Positions 26,080 to 34,314 of a stretch of 64,000 bases of DNA are shown here, in pieces. The DNA comes from XN24 sp035514535 (GTDB taxonomy: Bacteria; Pseudomonadota; Gammaproteobacteria; Steroidobacterales; XN24), in NCBI GenBank assembly GCA_035514535.1, contig DATKAZ010000003.1:109928-173927 (forward strand). Reading direction: 5' to 3'. The notes under the pieces were generated by a model. That model made no database searches. It saw only the letters and a program-made list of their open reading frames with translations, and was not told the origin of the DNA. The position numbers and the translations under genes were made by a program. Position 1 is the first letter of the stretch. Each line of letters begins with the position of its first letter.

Positions 26080-26753
26080 TGCGCGCCACACCCGTCGCAC
26101 TGGCATCCTGGCTGCTGCCGACCGGCGCCGTGCTGATTACGTACTGGATCTCTGCATCGATCGGCGAGGTTCCGACCTGCATCCCGTTCTTCGAGGGCTG
26201 CACTTCGATCAGCGGCGCGGCGCGCCGCGATCCGTCGATCCACGTATTCCGCGCAATGATGTTGCCCACCGCGACGGTGATCGGGGTGTACTGGCTGCTC
26301 GTGCGTGCCTGGCTGGGGCATCTCGGCGACGCGGGTCGCAGTCGCGACTGGATCGCCGCGCTCGGACTGATCGGCGCGCTGTTTCTCGTGCTGTATGTCG
26401 TGTTCCTAGGTACCGACGGCCGCGCCTATGAACTGATGCGTCGCTATGGCGTGATCGTCTATTTCGCCTTCACGGCGCTCGCGGAACTCGTGCTGGCGGC
26501 ACGATTGCATCGCCTTCGGCCGGAAGCGAAGTTGCAGGTCGGTCCGCGGCTGATCCTCGTCAAGGTCGGTTTCGGTGCCGCCATGCTGGCCCTCGGGCTG
26601 ATGAACATTCCCGCCGCCAACTTCTGGCCCGACCTGCCGCTGGACAATGTCATCGCCTGGAACTTCGCGCTCCTTATGCACGGCTACTTCGGCCTTACCG
26701 CGATCGCGTGGTCACGGGCGGGTTTCCACATCAAGCCCGAGTTTCGCCCGTGA
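26079..26753 (+). CDS. Six-helix inner-membrane protein of unknown function, feo-linked
   Basis: 224 residues with about six hydrophobic segments. I do not recognise it firmly; the outline resembles Frag1/DRAM/Sfk1-like or DUF998-like proteins. An extracytoplasmic loop holds IPFFEGCTSIS and a short RDPSIHVFRAMM segment, and there are conserved-looking histidines in helices (MHGYFGL). It is the last gene of feoABC-X by a one-base stop-start overlap, which makes a link to iron or its membrane environment plausible but unproven. Confidence 0.6.
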   Translation: MRATPVALASWLLPTGAVLITYWISASIGEVPTCIPFFEGCTSISGAARRDPSIHVFRAMMLPTATVIGVYWLLVRAWLGHLGDAGRSRDWIAALGLIGALFLVLYVVFLGTDGRAYELMRRYGVIVYFAFTALAELVLAARLHRLRPEAKLQVGPRLILVKVGFGAAMLALGLMNIPAANFWPDLPLDNVIAWNFALLMHGYFGLTAIAWSRAGFHIKPEFRP

Positions 26754-26755
26754 CC

Positions 26756-26855
26756 GGGGACGCTGCTCGTGCACATTGCTCCGCTGGGGACACTGCTCCT
26801 GCGGAGCAGCGTCCCCGAGCAGTGTCCCCGGGCAGCGTCCCCGAGCAGCGTCTCA
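26756..26855. repeat. REP-like cluster of six 13-bp repeats
   Basis: GGGGACGCTGCTC-type units: two in forward orientation (26756-26768, 26786-26798) and four in exact tandem in the opposite orientation (26804-26816, 26817-26829, 26830-26842, 26843-26855). The last unit covers the TGA of the neighbouring minus-strand gene. The opposing arms can form strong stems, so it may also act as a bidirectional terminator between these convergent genes. Confidence 0.85.
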
Positions 26856-28436
26856 GGACATTCTCGCCAGGCGGGCTGCGAGCGCGGCCACGTCAGGATC
26901 CGTGCGTGTGTCGACGGTCACGCGCACGCCGGCCTCCAGCGGCCCCGTGTCGATCGTACGGGCCAGTTGCGCCTCGAGGACCGCGAGATCGGCGTCGGAC
27001 GGGTCGTGCTGGCGCCCGGCGACGCGGTCACGCAAGACCTCGGGCGGCGCCTCGCACGCGAGCACAACGGGCCGCGCAACGCAGTCGCGTGCGAGCCCGA
27101 TGAACTCCTCTCGCCGTGCCTTCTCGAGGAATGCGGCATCGACGATCAGGCTGACGCCGGCCCCGAGCGCAGTCCGGGCGATCCTCGCGAGCCGCTCGTA
27201 GGTCCGTGCGCTGCTGCCGGCGTCGTACAGGCCCCGGCCGACTTGCGCCGGCGCGGCGGCGGACGGGTCGATGCCGTGCAGGCGCTTGCGCTCCAGGTCG
27301 GAACGCACCCAGGCTGCCGGCAGGCGCGGCGCGAGCCGTGCTGCGAGACGGCTTTTGCCCGACCCGGACCGGCCATGCATGAGGACCAGCAGAGGCGCGG
27401 GCGGCCGCGCGTGCCGCATCGCAGTGTCGAGGTGGTTGGCCAGGCGTGCCTCGAGGCGGGTCGATTCGCCCGCCTCGAGGCCGGGTTGCGCGAGGCGGAT
27501 GCCGTCGATCTTGGCGCGCACCAGGTGCCGGTAAACCAGATACCAGTGGAGCAGGGCCAGGCCGTCGTAGTCGCCGAGCGCCGCCAGCCAGGCGTTGTAG
27601 AAGCGCCAGCCGAGATCGGCACGACCGCGCGACTCGAGGTCCATCAGCAGGAACGCGACTTCGCTCTGCACGTCGATCCAGCGCAACGCCGGATCGAACT
27701 CGATGCCGTCGAAAGCCCTGATGCGACCTTCCAGCAGGACCAGGTTCGCGAGGTGCAGGTCGCCGTGTCCTTCGCGGATGAACCCGGCCGCAAGGCGCGC
27801 ATCGAATTGCCCGCGCAGCGCCGCCGCTCGATGCCGGGTCCAGTCCTCGAGTTGCGCCATGGCCATCGCGGCTTCCGCATCGAGGGCGTCGTGCGGCAGC
27901 AGCGCAAAATTAGCCAGCGCCGGCCGCGCTACTGCCGCGGCGTCGCCGAATCCCGCGTCCGGCCGCGCTGGCGGCAGCCCACCCTGGAAGCCGGCCAGGT
28001 CGTGGGCAAACGCCTCGAGTGCTTCGCCCTCGAGCGCCCCTGCATCGAGACGCCTGTCGAGGCGTGCCTCGGCGGGAAACCGTCGCATGCGCACCGCGGG
28101 TTCGGCGTCGTCGCCGAGTGCACCGATGCGCCAACTTTCCCCGGTGTCACGTGCGCCGACGACGTCGAGATAGATTTCGGGCGCGAGCCGGGCGTTGACG
28201 CGCAGCTCCTCCCGGCAATAGTGCAGGCGGCGCGTGCGCTCGCGAAAATCCAGGAAGCCCAGGTCGAGAGGTTTCTTGAACTTGTAGGCATAATCGCCCG
28301 CCAGGAAAACCCACGAGATGTGGGTCTCGACGAGTTCGACCTCGTCGACCGGGGGCGGATAGGCGTTCGCGCCGGACAGGGCCGCGATCATCCCGGCCCA
28401 GCGCGGCGTGCCCGCGTCGTCAGGCTGCGGCGCCAA
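26853..28436 (-). CDS. Two-domain kinase: aminoglycoside-phosphotransferase-like plus P-loop kinase
   Basis: 527 residues. The N-terminal ~320 residues have the APH/choline-kinase-like fold: HGDLHLANLV is the catalytic loop and FDGIEFD the metal-binding region. The C-terminal ~200 carry a zeta-toxin-like P-loop HGRSGSGKS and a short Arg-rich kinase core. The same architecture is annotated in many proteobacteria as bifunctional APH/ATP-binding protein; substrates are unknown and it is not evidence for drug resistance. TTG at 28436 begins the frame and ATG at 28391 is an alternative. It overlaps the DUF2892 gene by 17 bp and ends the MMPL operon. Confidence 0.8.
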   Translation of the reverse strand: MAPQPDDAGTPRWAGMIAALSGANAYPPPVDEVELVETHISWVFLAGDYAYKFKKPLDLGFLDFRERTRRLHYCREELRVNARLAPEIYLDVVGARDTGESWRIGALGDDAEPAVRMRRFPAEARLDRRLDAGALEGEALEAFAHDLAGFQGGLPPARPDAGFGDAAAVARPALANFALLPHDALDAEAAMAMAQLEDWTRHRAAALRGQFDARLAAGFIREGHGDLHLANLVLLEGRIRAFDGIEFDPALRWIDVQSEVAFLLMDLESRGRADLGWRFYNAWLAALGDYDGLALLHWYLVYRHLVRAKIDGIRLAQPGLEAGESTRLEARLANHLDTAMRHARPPAPLLVLMHGRSGSGKSRLAARLAPRLPAAWVRSDLERKRLHGIDPSAAAPAQVGRGLYDAGSSARTYERLARIARTALGAGVSLIVDAAFLEKARREEFIGLARDCVARPVVLACEAPPEVLRDRVAGRQHDPSDADLAVLEAQLARTIDTGPLEAGVRVTVDTRTDPDVAALAARLARMS

Positions 28437-28662
28437 GTCCTCGCCCGCTGCCCGTGGCGCGCGCGGCCTCGGCCTCGGTCTTGATGCCCAGCTTGCTGAA
28501 CACGATCGCGGCGGGGCAGAACCCGGTGAACGACGACTGCAGCAGGTTGAAGCCGACGAACACGGTCAGCCAGATGAACCCTGGGTGGACCAGCCACCAG
28601 AGCGCCAGGCTGAACAGCACCATGAAGCCTGCGAATGCGGTCACGGCTCTTTCAACGGTCAT
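28420..28662 (-). CDS. DUF2892 (YgaP-type) membrane protein
   Basis: 80 residues from the second ATG (28662), which lies six bases from a strong AAAGGAG; the ATG at 28668 touches the Shine-Dalgarno and is less likely. Two adjacent membrane helices (AFAGFMVLFSLALWWLV and IWLTVFVGFNLLQSSFTG) are followed by GFCPAAIVFSKLGIK, the DUF2892 signature also found fused to rhodanese in YgaP. The conserved cysteine (C-P) suggests a sulfur or redox link. Part of the MMPL operon. Confidence 0.85.
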   Translation of the reverse strand: MTVERAVTAFAGFMVLFSLALWWLVHPGFIWLTVFVGFNLLQSSFTGFCPAAIVFSKLGIKTEAEAARATGSGRGLGAAA

Positions 28663-28680
28663 TTGCATCTCCTTTCCCGA

Positions 28681-30003
28681 TCAATAGAAGTAACGCAGCC
28701 GGAGCCAGCCATTGCTGTTGTCCTCCAGCTGCCCGAAAAACGTATGGTCATGCCGGCCGCCGAGCACGTTGAGGCCCGCCGCGAGCAGCCAGTGGTCGTC
28801 CCTGCGCCAGGCGATCGAAGGGCGCAGGTAGTAGTCTTCATCACTCGGCGAGACGAACACGAACAGCGAACTCGTAAACGTATCCCGCAGCGCGCGCCAG
28901 GTAAGGCGCAGCGTGGCGACGGTGCGCCATTCGTCGCGCGCGTGCTCCGGGTCGGGCGCACCGGCCACCAGGCGGTCGTGATCCTGGATGCGTTCCGCGT
29001 ACAACTGGGTCCCGGCCGTGAGGTTGCGCACGAGCTCCTGCTCATAGCCGAGCAGCATGCGCAGCTCCGAGTTCGGCACGGCCGGGTCGTCACCGCGGTG
29101 ATCATCGCGCGAGTCGTACCATGCGGCCTCCGCGTTGAAAATACCGCTGTGGAGGGGCGTGCGCACGCTCGCTCCCCAGGTGCGCAGGCGCGGAAAGACG
29201 GGCTCGCCGTCCACGCCCGACCCCAGCGGCTGCTTCCACCTCCCGGCATAGCCGTAGAGGGCATACTCGGTCGCGTCGACCGTGCGAAACAGCCGCAGGG
29301 CGAGTTCCCCGCTGTCCGGTTCGTCGGCCCTGCGGGGGTCGGCCGGCGCCGCGACCTCGCCGAGCACGGGGTCCCGGAACGCGAAGCGTTCGCCATAGAG
29401 ATAGTCGTCGGGACTGAAGCGCGGCGTCCATGCCAGGTCGATATTCACTGCGGCGGTGAAAATGCTCACCCGCACGGTGTCGGAGGGAGACTTCAGGTAG
29501 TCCTCGTCGCGGCCCGCGAAGAACGAAATGAAATCCTTTGGAAACAGGTCGTTCAAAAACAGCAGGTCTCCCGTCCCCCAGGTCAGCACCTGGCGTCCGA
29601 GCTTGACGTCGACCCGCTGCGCCGGACGGAACGATGCCGCCAGCTCGCGCAGCTCGGCATCGAGGTCTTCGACGACCCGGTCCAGCACGAGGTCGCCCTT
29701 GACGTCGATTTGAAACGCGCGCCGGGTGTAACCGGTCTCGACCCGCAGGCGCAGCTCGCCGAGGCTCAGCCGGTCGAGATTGTCGACGTCCGTGCGGCGC
29801 GCGCCTGCCGCGCCTTCGACGAAGCCCGTCCACGTGAGGCCGCCCGCGCGAGTCGCCCAGGGATCGTCCCACTCGTCTGCATCGAATTCCGCGAATGGAT
29901 CGTCCCCGTTGTCCTGCCGGTCTTCTGCTGTCCAGCCCGGCACGGCCGCGCCGGCCGCGAGCAGAAGGCCGAGCGTGAGCACCACAGGCCGGGCATATCG
30001 CAT
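28681..30003 (-). CDS. Outer-membrane beta-barrel protein of the MMPL operon
   Basis: 440 residues from ATG 30003. A signal peptide ends near VPGWTAED. The mature protein alternates amphipathic strands (LRLRVETGYTRR, VDVKLGRQVLTWGTGD, FNAEAAWYDSRDD) and ends in LRLRYFY, a C-terminal aromatic that fits the BAM signal. It resembles DUF1302-like or porin-like proteins that accompany MMPL exporters and LolA-like carriers. It is presumed to be the outer-membrane exit of that system. Four bases separate it from the LolA-like gene. Confidence 0.75.
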   Translation of the reverse strand: MRYARPVVLTLGLLLAAGAAVPGWTAEDRQDNGDDPFAEFDADEWDDPWATRAGGLTWTGFVEGAAGARRTDVDNLDRLSLGELRLRVETGYTRRAFQIDVKGDLVLDRVVEDLDAELRELAASFRPAQRVDVKLGRQVLTWGTGDLLFLNDLFPKDFISFFAGRDEDYLKSPSDTVRVSIFTAAVNIDLAWTPRFSPDDYLYGERFAFRDPVLGEVAAPADPRRADEPDSGELALRLFRTVDATEYALYGYAGRWKQPLGSGVDGEPVFPRLRTWGASVRTPLHSGIFNAEAAWYDSRDDHRGDDPAVPNSELRMLLGYEQELVRNLTAGTQLYAERIQDHDRLVAGAPDPEHARDEWRTVATLRLTWRALRDTFTSSLFVFVSPSDEDYYLRPSIAWRRDDHWLLAAGLNVLGGRHDHTFFGQLEDNSNGWLRLRYFY

Positions 30004-30007
30004 GGCG

Positions 30008-30814
30008 CTATTCACCGCCGCGACGCAGCCAGTCCACCGGCGGCGTGCGCAGGTAACGCTCGGAAAAGATGTCCGCCGGTAGGCCGACGTCATACTCCGT
30101 GTAGCGGAACTCCATCAGCGTGTTGCCGCCGCCGAGCGGGTCGCTGATGCGCGACCGCGTCACGGTCGGATACCCGCCGATCTCCTCCATGCCGAGCACT
30201 TCCATGATGCGATAGACGCGGTCGCGGTCGTCGTAGTACTCGGTCTTCATCGGCAGGAAAGTGGCACGGTCGATGCGCGTGACATAGCGCGCAAACTCGA
30301 CCGTGCCGGGGTCCTTCGGCGTGCTCTCAAGCACGTAATGCGCCGCGGTGGTTTCGACGAGACGGTGCTCGTCGTCGGCCGGGTTGCGGCCGGACACGTC
30401 CTCGTAGAAGAAATGCGAGCCGACGAAGCTTGTGCGCTTGTCGCCGGCGCTGATGCGCCGCACGAGGTCCAGGCCGGGCAGGTACAGCCAGCGGTCGTCA
30501 TCGCGCTCGATGTGCTTGGCGACGAGGAACACCGTCCCGCGCACGTCCGAGGGGCGCGAGAAGAACACCATGAAGTCCTGGTCCCCGCCGGGGGCGTGAT
30601 TTCGGCGCAGCACGGTGAACTGGCGCAGCTGGCGCCGGTCCTGTGCATCCTCGATGAGCATGCGTGCCTCGCTGCGGCCGTCCTCGCCGGCGTAGTAGGC
30701 TGCCAGGTTGGCGAGCTCGACGATTTCGGCGACGTCCGTGAGCGCCGCGGCCGCGGCGGCCGGCGGCAGCACGACGGCAAGCAGCGCCAGCGGCATCAAT
30801 ATCAGTCTGTTCAT
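30008..30814 (-). CDS. LolA-like outer-membrane lipoprotein-sorting protein
   Basis: 268 residues with a clear signal peptide (cleavage after about residue 23). It has the open beta-barrel pattern of the PF17131-type LolA-like family: repeated YYDDRDRVYR/VLRRNHAPG edge strands and a late GYPTVTRSRI. Members carry lipids or lipoproteins through the periplasm and are regularly found beside MMPL exporters. It lies between the exporter and the outer-membrane barrel, 13 bp after the former. Cargo is unknown. Confidence 0.85.
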   Translation of the reverse strand: MNRLILMPLALLAVVLPPAAAAAALTDVAEIVELANLAAYYAGEDGRSEARMLIEDAQDRRQLRQFTVLRRNHAPGGDQDFMVFFSRPSDVRGTVFLVAKHIERDDDRWLYLPGLDLVRRISAGDKRTSFVGSHFFYEDVSGRNPADDEHRLVETTAAHYVLESTPKDPGTVEFARYVTRIDRATFLPMKTEYYDDRDRVYRIMEVLGMEEIGGYPTVTRSRISDPLGGGNTLMEFRYTEYDVGLPADIFSERYLRTPPVDWLRRGGE

Positions 30815-30827
30815 TTTTCCAGTCTCC

Positions 30828-33293
30828 TCAGCTTTGGACCGCGGCCGGCTCGAGGCCGCGCCCGAGAAACGGCTGCATCACGGCGGGCAGCAGTACCAGC
30901 GTCACGATGGCGGACACCGCCATGATGGTGGCGAGGAATATGCCGACCGTGATGTATGGCACCAGCGGCGCCAGCAGGAGCGGCGTGAAGCCCACCGCGA
31001 TGACGATGGCGTTGCGGCTGATGGCGCGCGCCGGCTCTTCGAACACGTCGGCCATGGCGGCGTGGAAGTCGCCGTGCCTGGCCAGCGCCTCGCGCGAGCG
31101 CTCGATGAAGTGAATGGCGAAGTCGATGGACAGGCCGAGCGTCAGCGCGGAAAGCACGGCGATCGGCATGTCGTAGTCCTTGCCCGTCCAGCCGATCAGC
31201 CCATAGATGAAAGTGATCGTGACGGTCAGCGGCAACATCGCCAGCAGCCCGTAGCCGATGGAACGGAACAACACGACCATCATGATGAGCACCGCGACGA
31301 AGGCACCGGCCAGGCTGCCGACCATGCCCCTGACCATGGCGTCCTGCCAGACCACGTTGAGATAGGTCTTGCCGGCCCAGCGCACGGCCATGCCGTCGGG
31401 GGGCGGTTGCGCCGCCAGGTAGCCGTCTACATGCTGGCGCACGGCGCTCATGTCCTGGTTGTCGCCGCTGGTCAGCTGCAGCCAGACCACGGCGCGGCTG
31501 TAGTCCGGGGTCACCATGTGCCACAGGTCCTGCGGGCGGTGTGAGGACTGGAACTGCAGCAATGCCTGCGCCACGCCGGCAACACTGTCAGGGATACGGA
31601 AATCGGCCGCCTCTCCGCTGACCAGCTCGCGAGTCACGGTCTTGACGAGATCGGGCAGCGCATTGCTCTTGCCGACCAGGCCGCTGGCGGCAAGGTCCGC
31701 CTGCAGGTGGGCGATCCAGCGCAGGATTTCCGGTTGCTGGAAGTAACGCGCTTCGCTGGCTGCCGCCTCGACCTGGGCCAGTTCCGCCTCGAGCGCGGCG
31801 TACTCGTCGCCTTCGGCCTCGAAAAGCCGATCCTCAAGCTCCGATATCAGTTCGTTGAACTCTTCGGCGGACATTGTCTCGGCCGTCCGGTCGAGCACCA
31901 GCCAAGCGTCGTAGGTGCCGGCGAAGTGCTCGTTGAGCACCCGGTCGGCGACCCGGATGCGGTGGTCGGACTTGAACCAGCGTGTCGGGTTGTCGTTGAT
32001 CTGGATCTGAGCGATGCCGGCAATGCTTACCGCAAACACCACGGCGAATGCGACCAGCAGCAGGCGACTGCGTGCCAGTGCGCCGACGCCCGTGGCGCGC
32101 ACCAGTCTTGAAAGCATCGAGTCGCCCTCGCGGCGGTGAAGCACGGCCTGCGTCTTCGCCAGGTTCTCCGGCTTCATGCGCGACACCCAGGCCGGGATGA
32201 AGACGATGGTCAGCAGGAATGCCAGCATGATGCCGAAGGCGACGAAGGCACCGAACACCTGCACCGGCGGAATGGGCGTCAGGGCCAGCGAGGCGAAGCC
32301 GACGCTCGAGGTCACCGAGGTGAACAGCATGGGCCGAAACAGGTGGCCGACCACCTCGCGAATCGTCTCGTTCCGGTCGCGCCCGGGCCGAAAGCGGTCG
32401 GCAAACTCCGACATGATGTGTACGGAATCGACTACCGCGATCGGCATCAGGAAGATCGGGATCATGGAACTCATGATGTGCACGGTGAAGCCCATGCCGA
32501 TCAGCAGCCCCATGGTGGCAATTACCGTCACCATCGCGACGATCATCGGCGCGACGATCAAGGGCACGCTGCGGAAGAATAGCCACAGCAGCAGGAAGAT
32601 CGCCAGCCCGGCGAGCGGCGCTGAAATCCCCATCTGGATGAACATCTCGTAGCCGAAGGTGTCTTCCGCCACGGGCAGGCCGGTGATGTGCCATGCGCCG
32701 GTGGCGCCGAACTCCTGCGAGGCCGCCGCGGTGATGGCCTCGATCTCGCGCGACAGGCGATGGCTCTCGTTCTTGTCGTGAATCGGCACGTAGATGGCCG
32801 CGGCGCGCCCGTCGCCGGAAGCGAGAGTGTCCTCCAGCAGCGGCAGCCGCTCGACATGGCCGCGCAGCGCGAGGCTGGCCTCGCGCGTCTGCGGCGGCTC
32901 CGGCATCAGCCACTCGAAGCGCACCGTGCCCGGGCCGGCCTGGTCGATATTGTCGGCCACCGACAGCGCCATCAGGTCGCGGGCCACGACGCCCTCGAGC
33001 TCGAGGATGCGCTCAGTGGCGCGGTGCAGGGCGCCGAGCGAGGCGGGATTGTAAATGCCGTCCGGATGGGCGGTTTCGACGAGCCCGACGACGATGGCGT
33101 CGTGCAGCGCCATCTCGGCCCTCACCTCGTTGTGGAACATGCGGTCGGCCTGCCCGGCGGGCAGCATGTTCTCCGGGTCGGTGTCGACCTGGATGCGCGG
33201 GATCTGCAGGCCGAGAACCACGACCAGCAGCAGCGTCGCCAGGTAGATCAGCCGCGGGCGGCGCAGGGCGAGTTCCAGCAATGCCTGTTTCAA
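30828..33293 (-). CDS. MMPL/RND-superfamily exporter
   Basis: 821 residues from a TTG at 33293, supported by GGAG eight bases upstream. The frame is open for 170 more codons, but that part crosses an AT-rich promoter region and has no membrane-protein character. Two groups of helices (first helix IYLATLLLVVVLGL) separated by periplasmic domains follow the MMPL/SSD layout: MPIAVVDSVHIMSEF and LGLSIDFAIHFIERS hold the acidic residues of the proton relay. Such exporters move lipids, sterols or hopanoids across the inner membrane. First gene of a five-gene leftward operon. Confidence 0.88.
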   Translation of the reverse strand: MKQALLELALRRPRLIYLATLLLVVVLGLQIPRIQVDTDPENMLPAGQADRMFHNEVRAEMALHDAIVVGLVETAHPDGIYNPASLGALHRATERILELEGVVARDLMALSVADNIDQAGPGTVRFEWLMPEPPQTREASLALRGHVERLPLLEDTLASGDGRAAAIYVPIHDKNESHRLSREIEAITAAASQEFGATGAWHITGLPVAEDTFGYEMFIQMGISAPLAGLAIFLLLWLFFRSVPLIVAPMIVAMVTVIATMGLLIGMGFTVHIMSSMIPIFLMPIAVVDSVHIMSEFADRFRPGRDRNETIREVVGHLFRPMLFTSVTSSVGFASLALTPIPPVQVFGAFVAFGIMLAFLLTIVFIPAWVSRMKPENLAKTQAVLHRREGDSMLSRLVRATGVGALARSRLLLVAFAVVFAVSIAGIAQIQINDNPTRWFKSDHRIRVADRVLNEHFAGTYDAWLVLDRTAETMSAEEFNELISELEDRLFEAEGDEYAALEAELAQVEAAASEARYFQQPEILRWIAHLQADLAASGLVGKSNALPDLVKTVTRELVSGEAADFRIPDSVAGVAQALLQFQSSHRPQDLWHMVTPDYSRAVVWLQLTSGDNQDMSAVRQHVDGYLAAQPPPDGMAVRWAGKTYLNVVWQDAMVRGMVGSLAGAFVAVLIMMVVLFRSIGYGLLAMLPLTVTITFIYGLIGWTGKDYDMPIAVLSALTLGLSIDFAIHFIERSREALARHGDFHAAMADVFEEPARAISRNAIVIAVGFTPLLLAPLVPYITVGIFLATIMAVSAIVTLVLLPAVMQPFLGRGLEPAAVQS

Positions 33294-33301
33294 ATCCGTG
33301 A

Positions 33302-33305
33302 CTCC
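33302..33305 (-). promoter_or_regulatory. Shine-Dalgarno that decides the MMPL start
   Basis: GGAG on the minus strand, eight bases before the TTG at 33291-33293. No other in-frame start in the region has a comparable site. Confidence 0.6.
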
Positions 33306-33365
33306 ATCGGTAAGCCGGCCTGGCGAGCAGGTCGCGCCGGTCGCGGCAATCGCTGGCAATAGTAA

Positions 33366-33381
33366 ATTAGAGAATACTAAT
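33366..33381. promoter_or_regulatory. AT-rich inverted repeat upstream of the MMPL operon
   Basis: ATTAG-N6-CTAAT, perfect 5-bp arms, in a sharply AT-rich island between the divergent MMPL operon and the ACP-like gene. On both strands TATTAG/TATGCA-type hexamers could serve as -10 elements. It is the only evident promoter/operator candidate of the 255-bp gap. Confidence 0.45.
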
Positions 33382-33548
33382 ATGCAACTAGCCGCTACCC
33401 AGTAAACATGGTCCCGGATGGCCGTCGTGGCCTTGACCTGCGTCAACCGCGAGCACACGTCCCCGCGGCAACCTGACACCCGGAAAGCAGGCGGCGTGCC
33501 GTGGCGTCCGGTACGCTGTGTCTTCGCACGGCGGCAGGAGCGGAACCG

Positions 33549-33788
33549 ATGAACGAACGCGACCTTGAAGCTGCAGTATTGCGGGCACTGGAACATGCCT
33601 CGGGGGGGACACGCGACCGCCCGATCGAGCCGGACCGGCCCCTGGCGGACCAGTTCGAGCTGGATACTGAGCGCTTCCGCCAGGCGCTCGGGCGGGAGAC
33701 GGGCATCGACATCCCCGCGGAAGACTCGCCTCGCCTCGAGACACTGTCCGCCTGCCTCGATTACCTCGCCGGCGGGTTGTCCGACTAG
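33549..33788 (+). CDS. Acyl-carrier-like protein lacking the phosphopantetheine serine
   Basis: 79 residues. The whole ACP core is recognisable: IEPDRPLADQFELD, then helix II, GIDIPAEDSPRLETLSACLDYL. In ACPs of this type the segment reads DQFDIDSMDF with Ser carrying 4'-phosphopantetheine; here DQFELDTERF places Thr40 at that position. Thr is not known to be a normal substrate of phosphopantetheinyl transferases, so the protein may be inert as a carrier or act as a protein-interaction module. Good GGAG site before the ATG. It leads a short operon with DUF4112 and the transferase-like gene. Confidence 0.75.
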   Translation: MNERDLEAAVLRALEHASGGTRDRPIEPDRPLADQFELDTERFRQALGRETGIDIPAEDSPRLETLSACLDYLAGGLSD

Positions 33789-33803
33789 CGCAGGCATTCG
33801 CAC

Positions 33804-34280
33804 ATGCCGGAGACAGATCCGCGCGGCGACGCCCGCATCGCCCGCTCCCTGCGCCTGGCATGGCTGCTCGATTCGGCTGTGCGCATTCCGGGCACGCGGA
33901 TCCGCTTCGGCCTAGATCCTCTGCTCGGAGTGGTGCCCGGGCTGGGCGACGCGCTCGCCGCATTACTCGGGGGTTATATCATCTGGTCCGCGGTGCGCGC
34001 AGGCGCGCCGCTCGTAATGGTGGGGCGCATGCTTGCCAACGTCGCCGTCGATGCGCTTGTCGGCGCGGTGCCGCTGGCCGGGACGATCTTCGACGTCGCC
34101 TTCAAGGCCCATCGTCGCAATGCCAGCATGCTTGCCGAATGGTCGCGAAGTCCTGCGGCTGCGACGGCCGGCCGGCGCAGCCCGCGGTTATTCCTTGCGG
34201 GAATGGTCATCCTGCTCGTGGCCGTCGCAGTGGGCGCGATGGCGTTCGGAACCTGGGCACTCATTCGCCTGCTGGGTTAG
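33804..34280 (+). CDS. DUF4112 membrane protein
   Basis: 158 residues. DSAVRIPGTRIRFGLDPLLGVVPGLGDAL is the DUF4112 hallmark (split here at RIPGTRIRFGLDP and LGVVPGLGD), followed by two hydrophobic stretches and a last transmembrane helix near the C-terminus (LAGMVILLVAVAVGAMAF). The family has no known function. It starts 15 bp after the ACP-like gene and ends 34 bp before the next gene. Confidence 0.88.
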   Translation: MPETDPRGDARIARSLRLAWLLDSAVRIPGTRIRFGLDPLLGVVPGLGDALAALLGGYIIWSAVRAGAPLVMVGRMLANVAVDALVGAVPLAGTIFDVAFKAHRRNASMLAEWSRSPAAATAGRRSPRLFLAGMVILLVAVAVGAMAFGTWALIRLLG

Positions 34281-34314
34281 ATTCGAGCCGGGCGGACGGC
34301 GGGGAGGACGTGCG

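Noticed and set aside
26853..28436. Antibiotic resistance by aminoglycoside phosphotransferase
   Set aside because: The APH-like domain is fused to a P-loop kinase of a widespread housekeeping-type family; no drug-specific sign is present.
33294..33803. 170-codon extension of the MMPL exporter
   Set aside because: It crosses an AT-rich promoter region and the ACP-like gene; TTG 33293 with GGAG is the better start.
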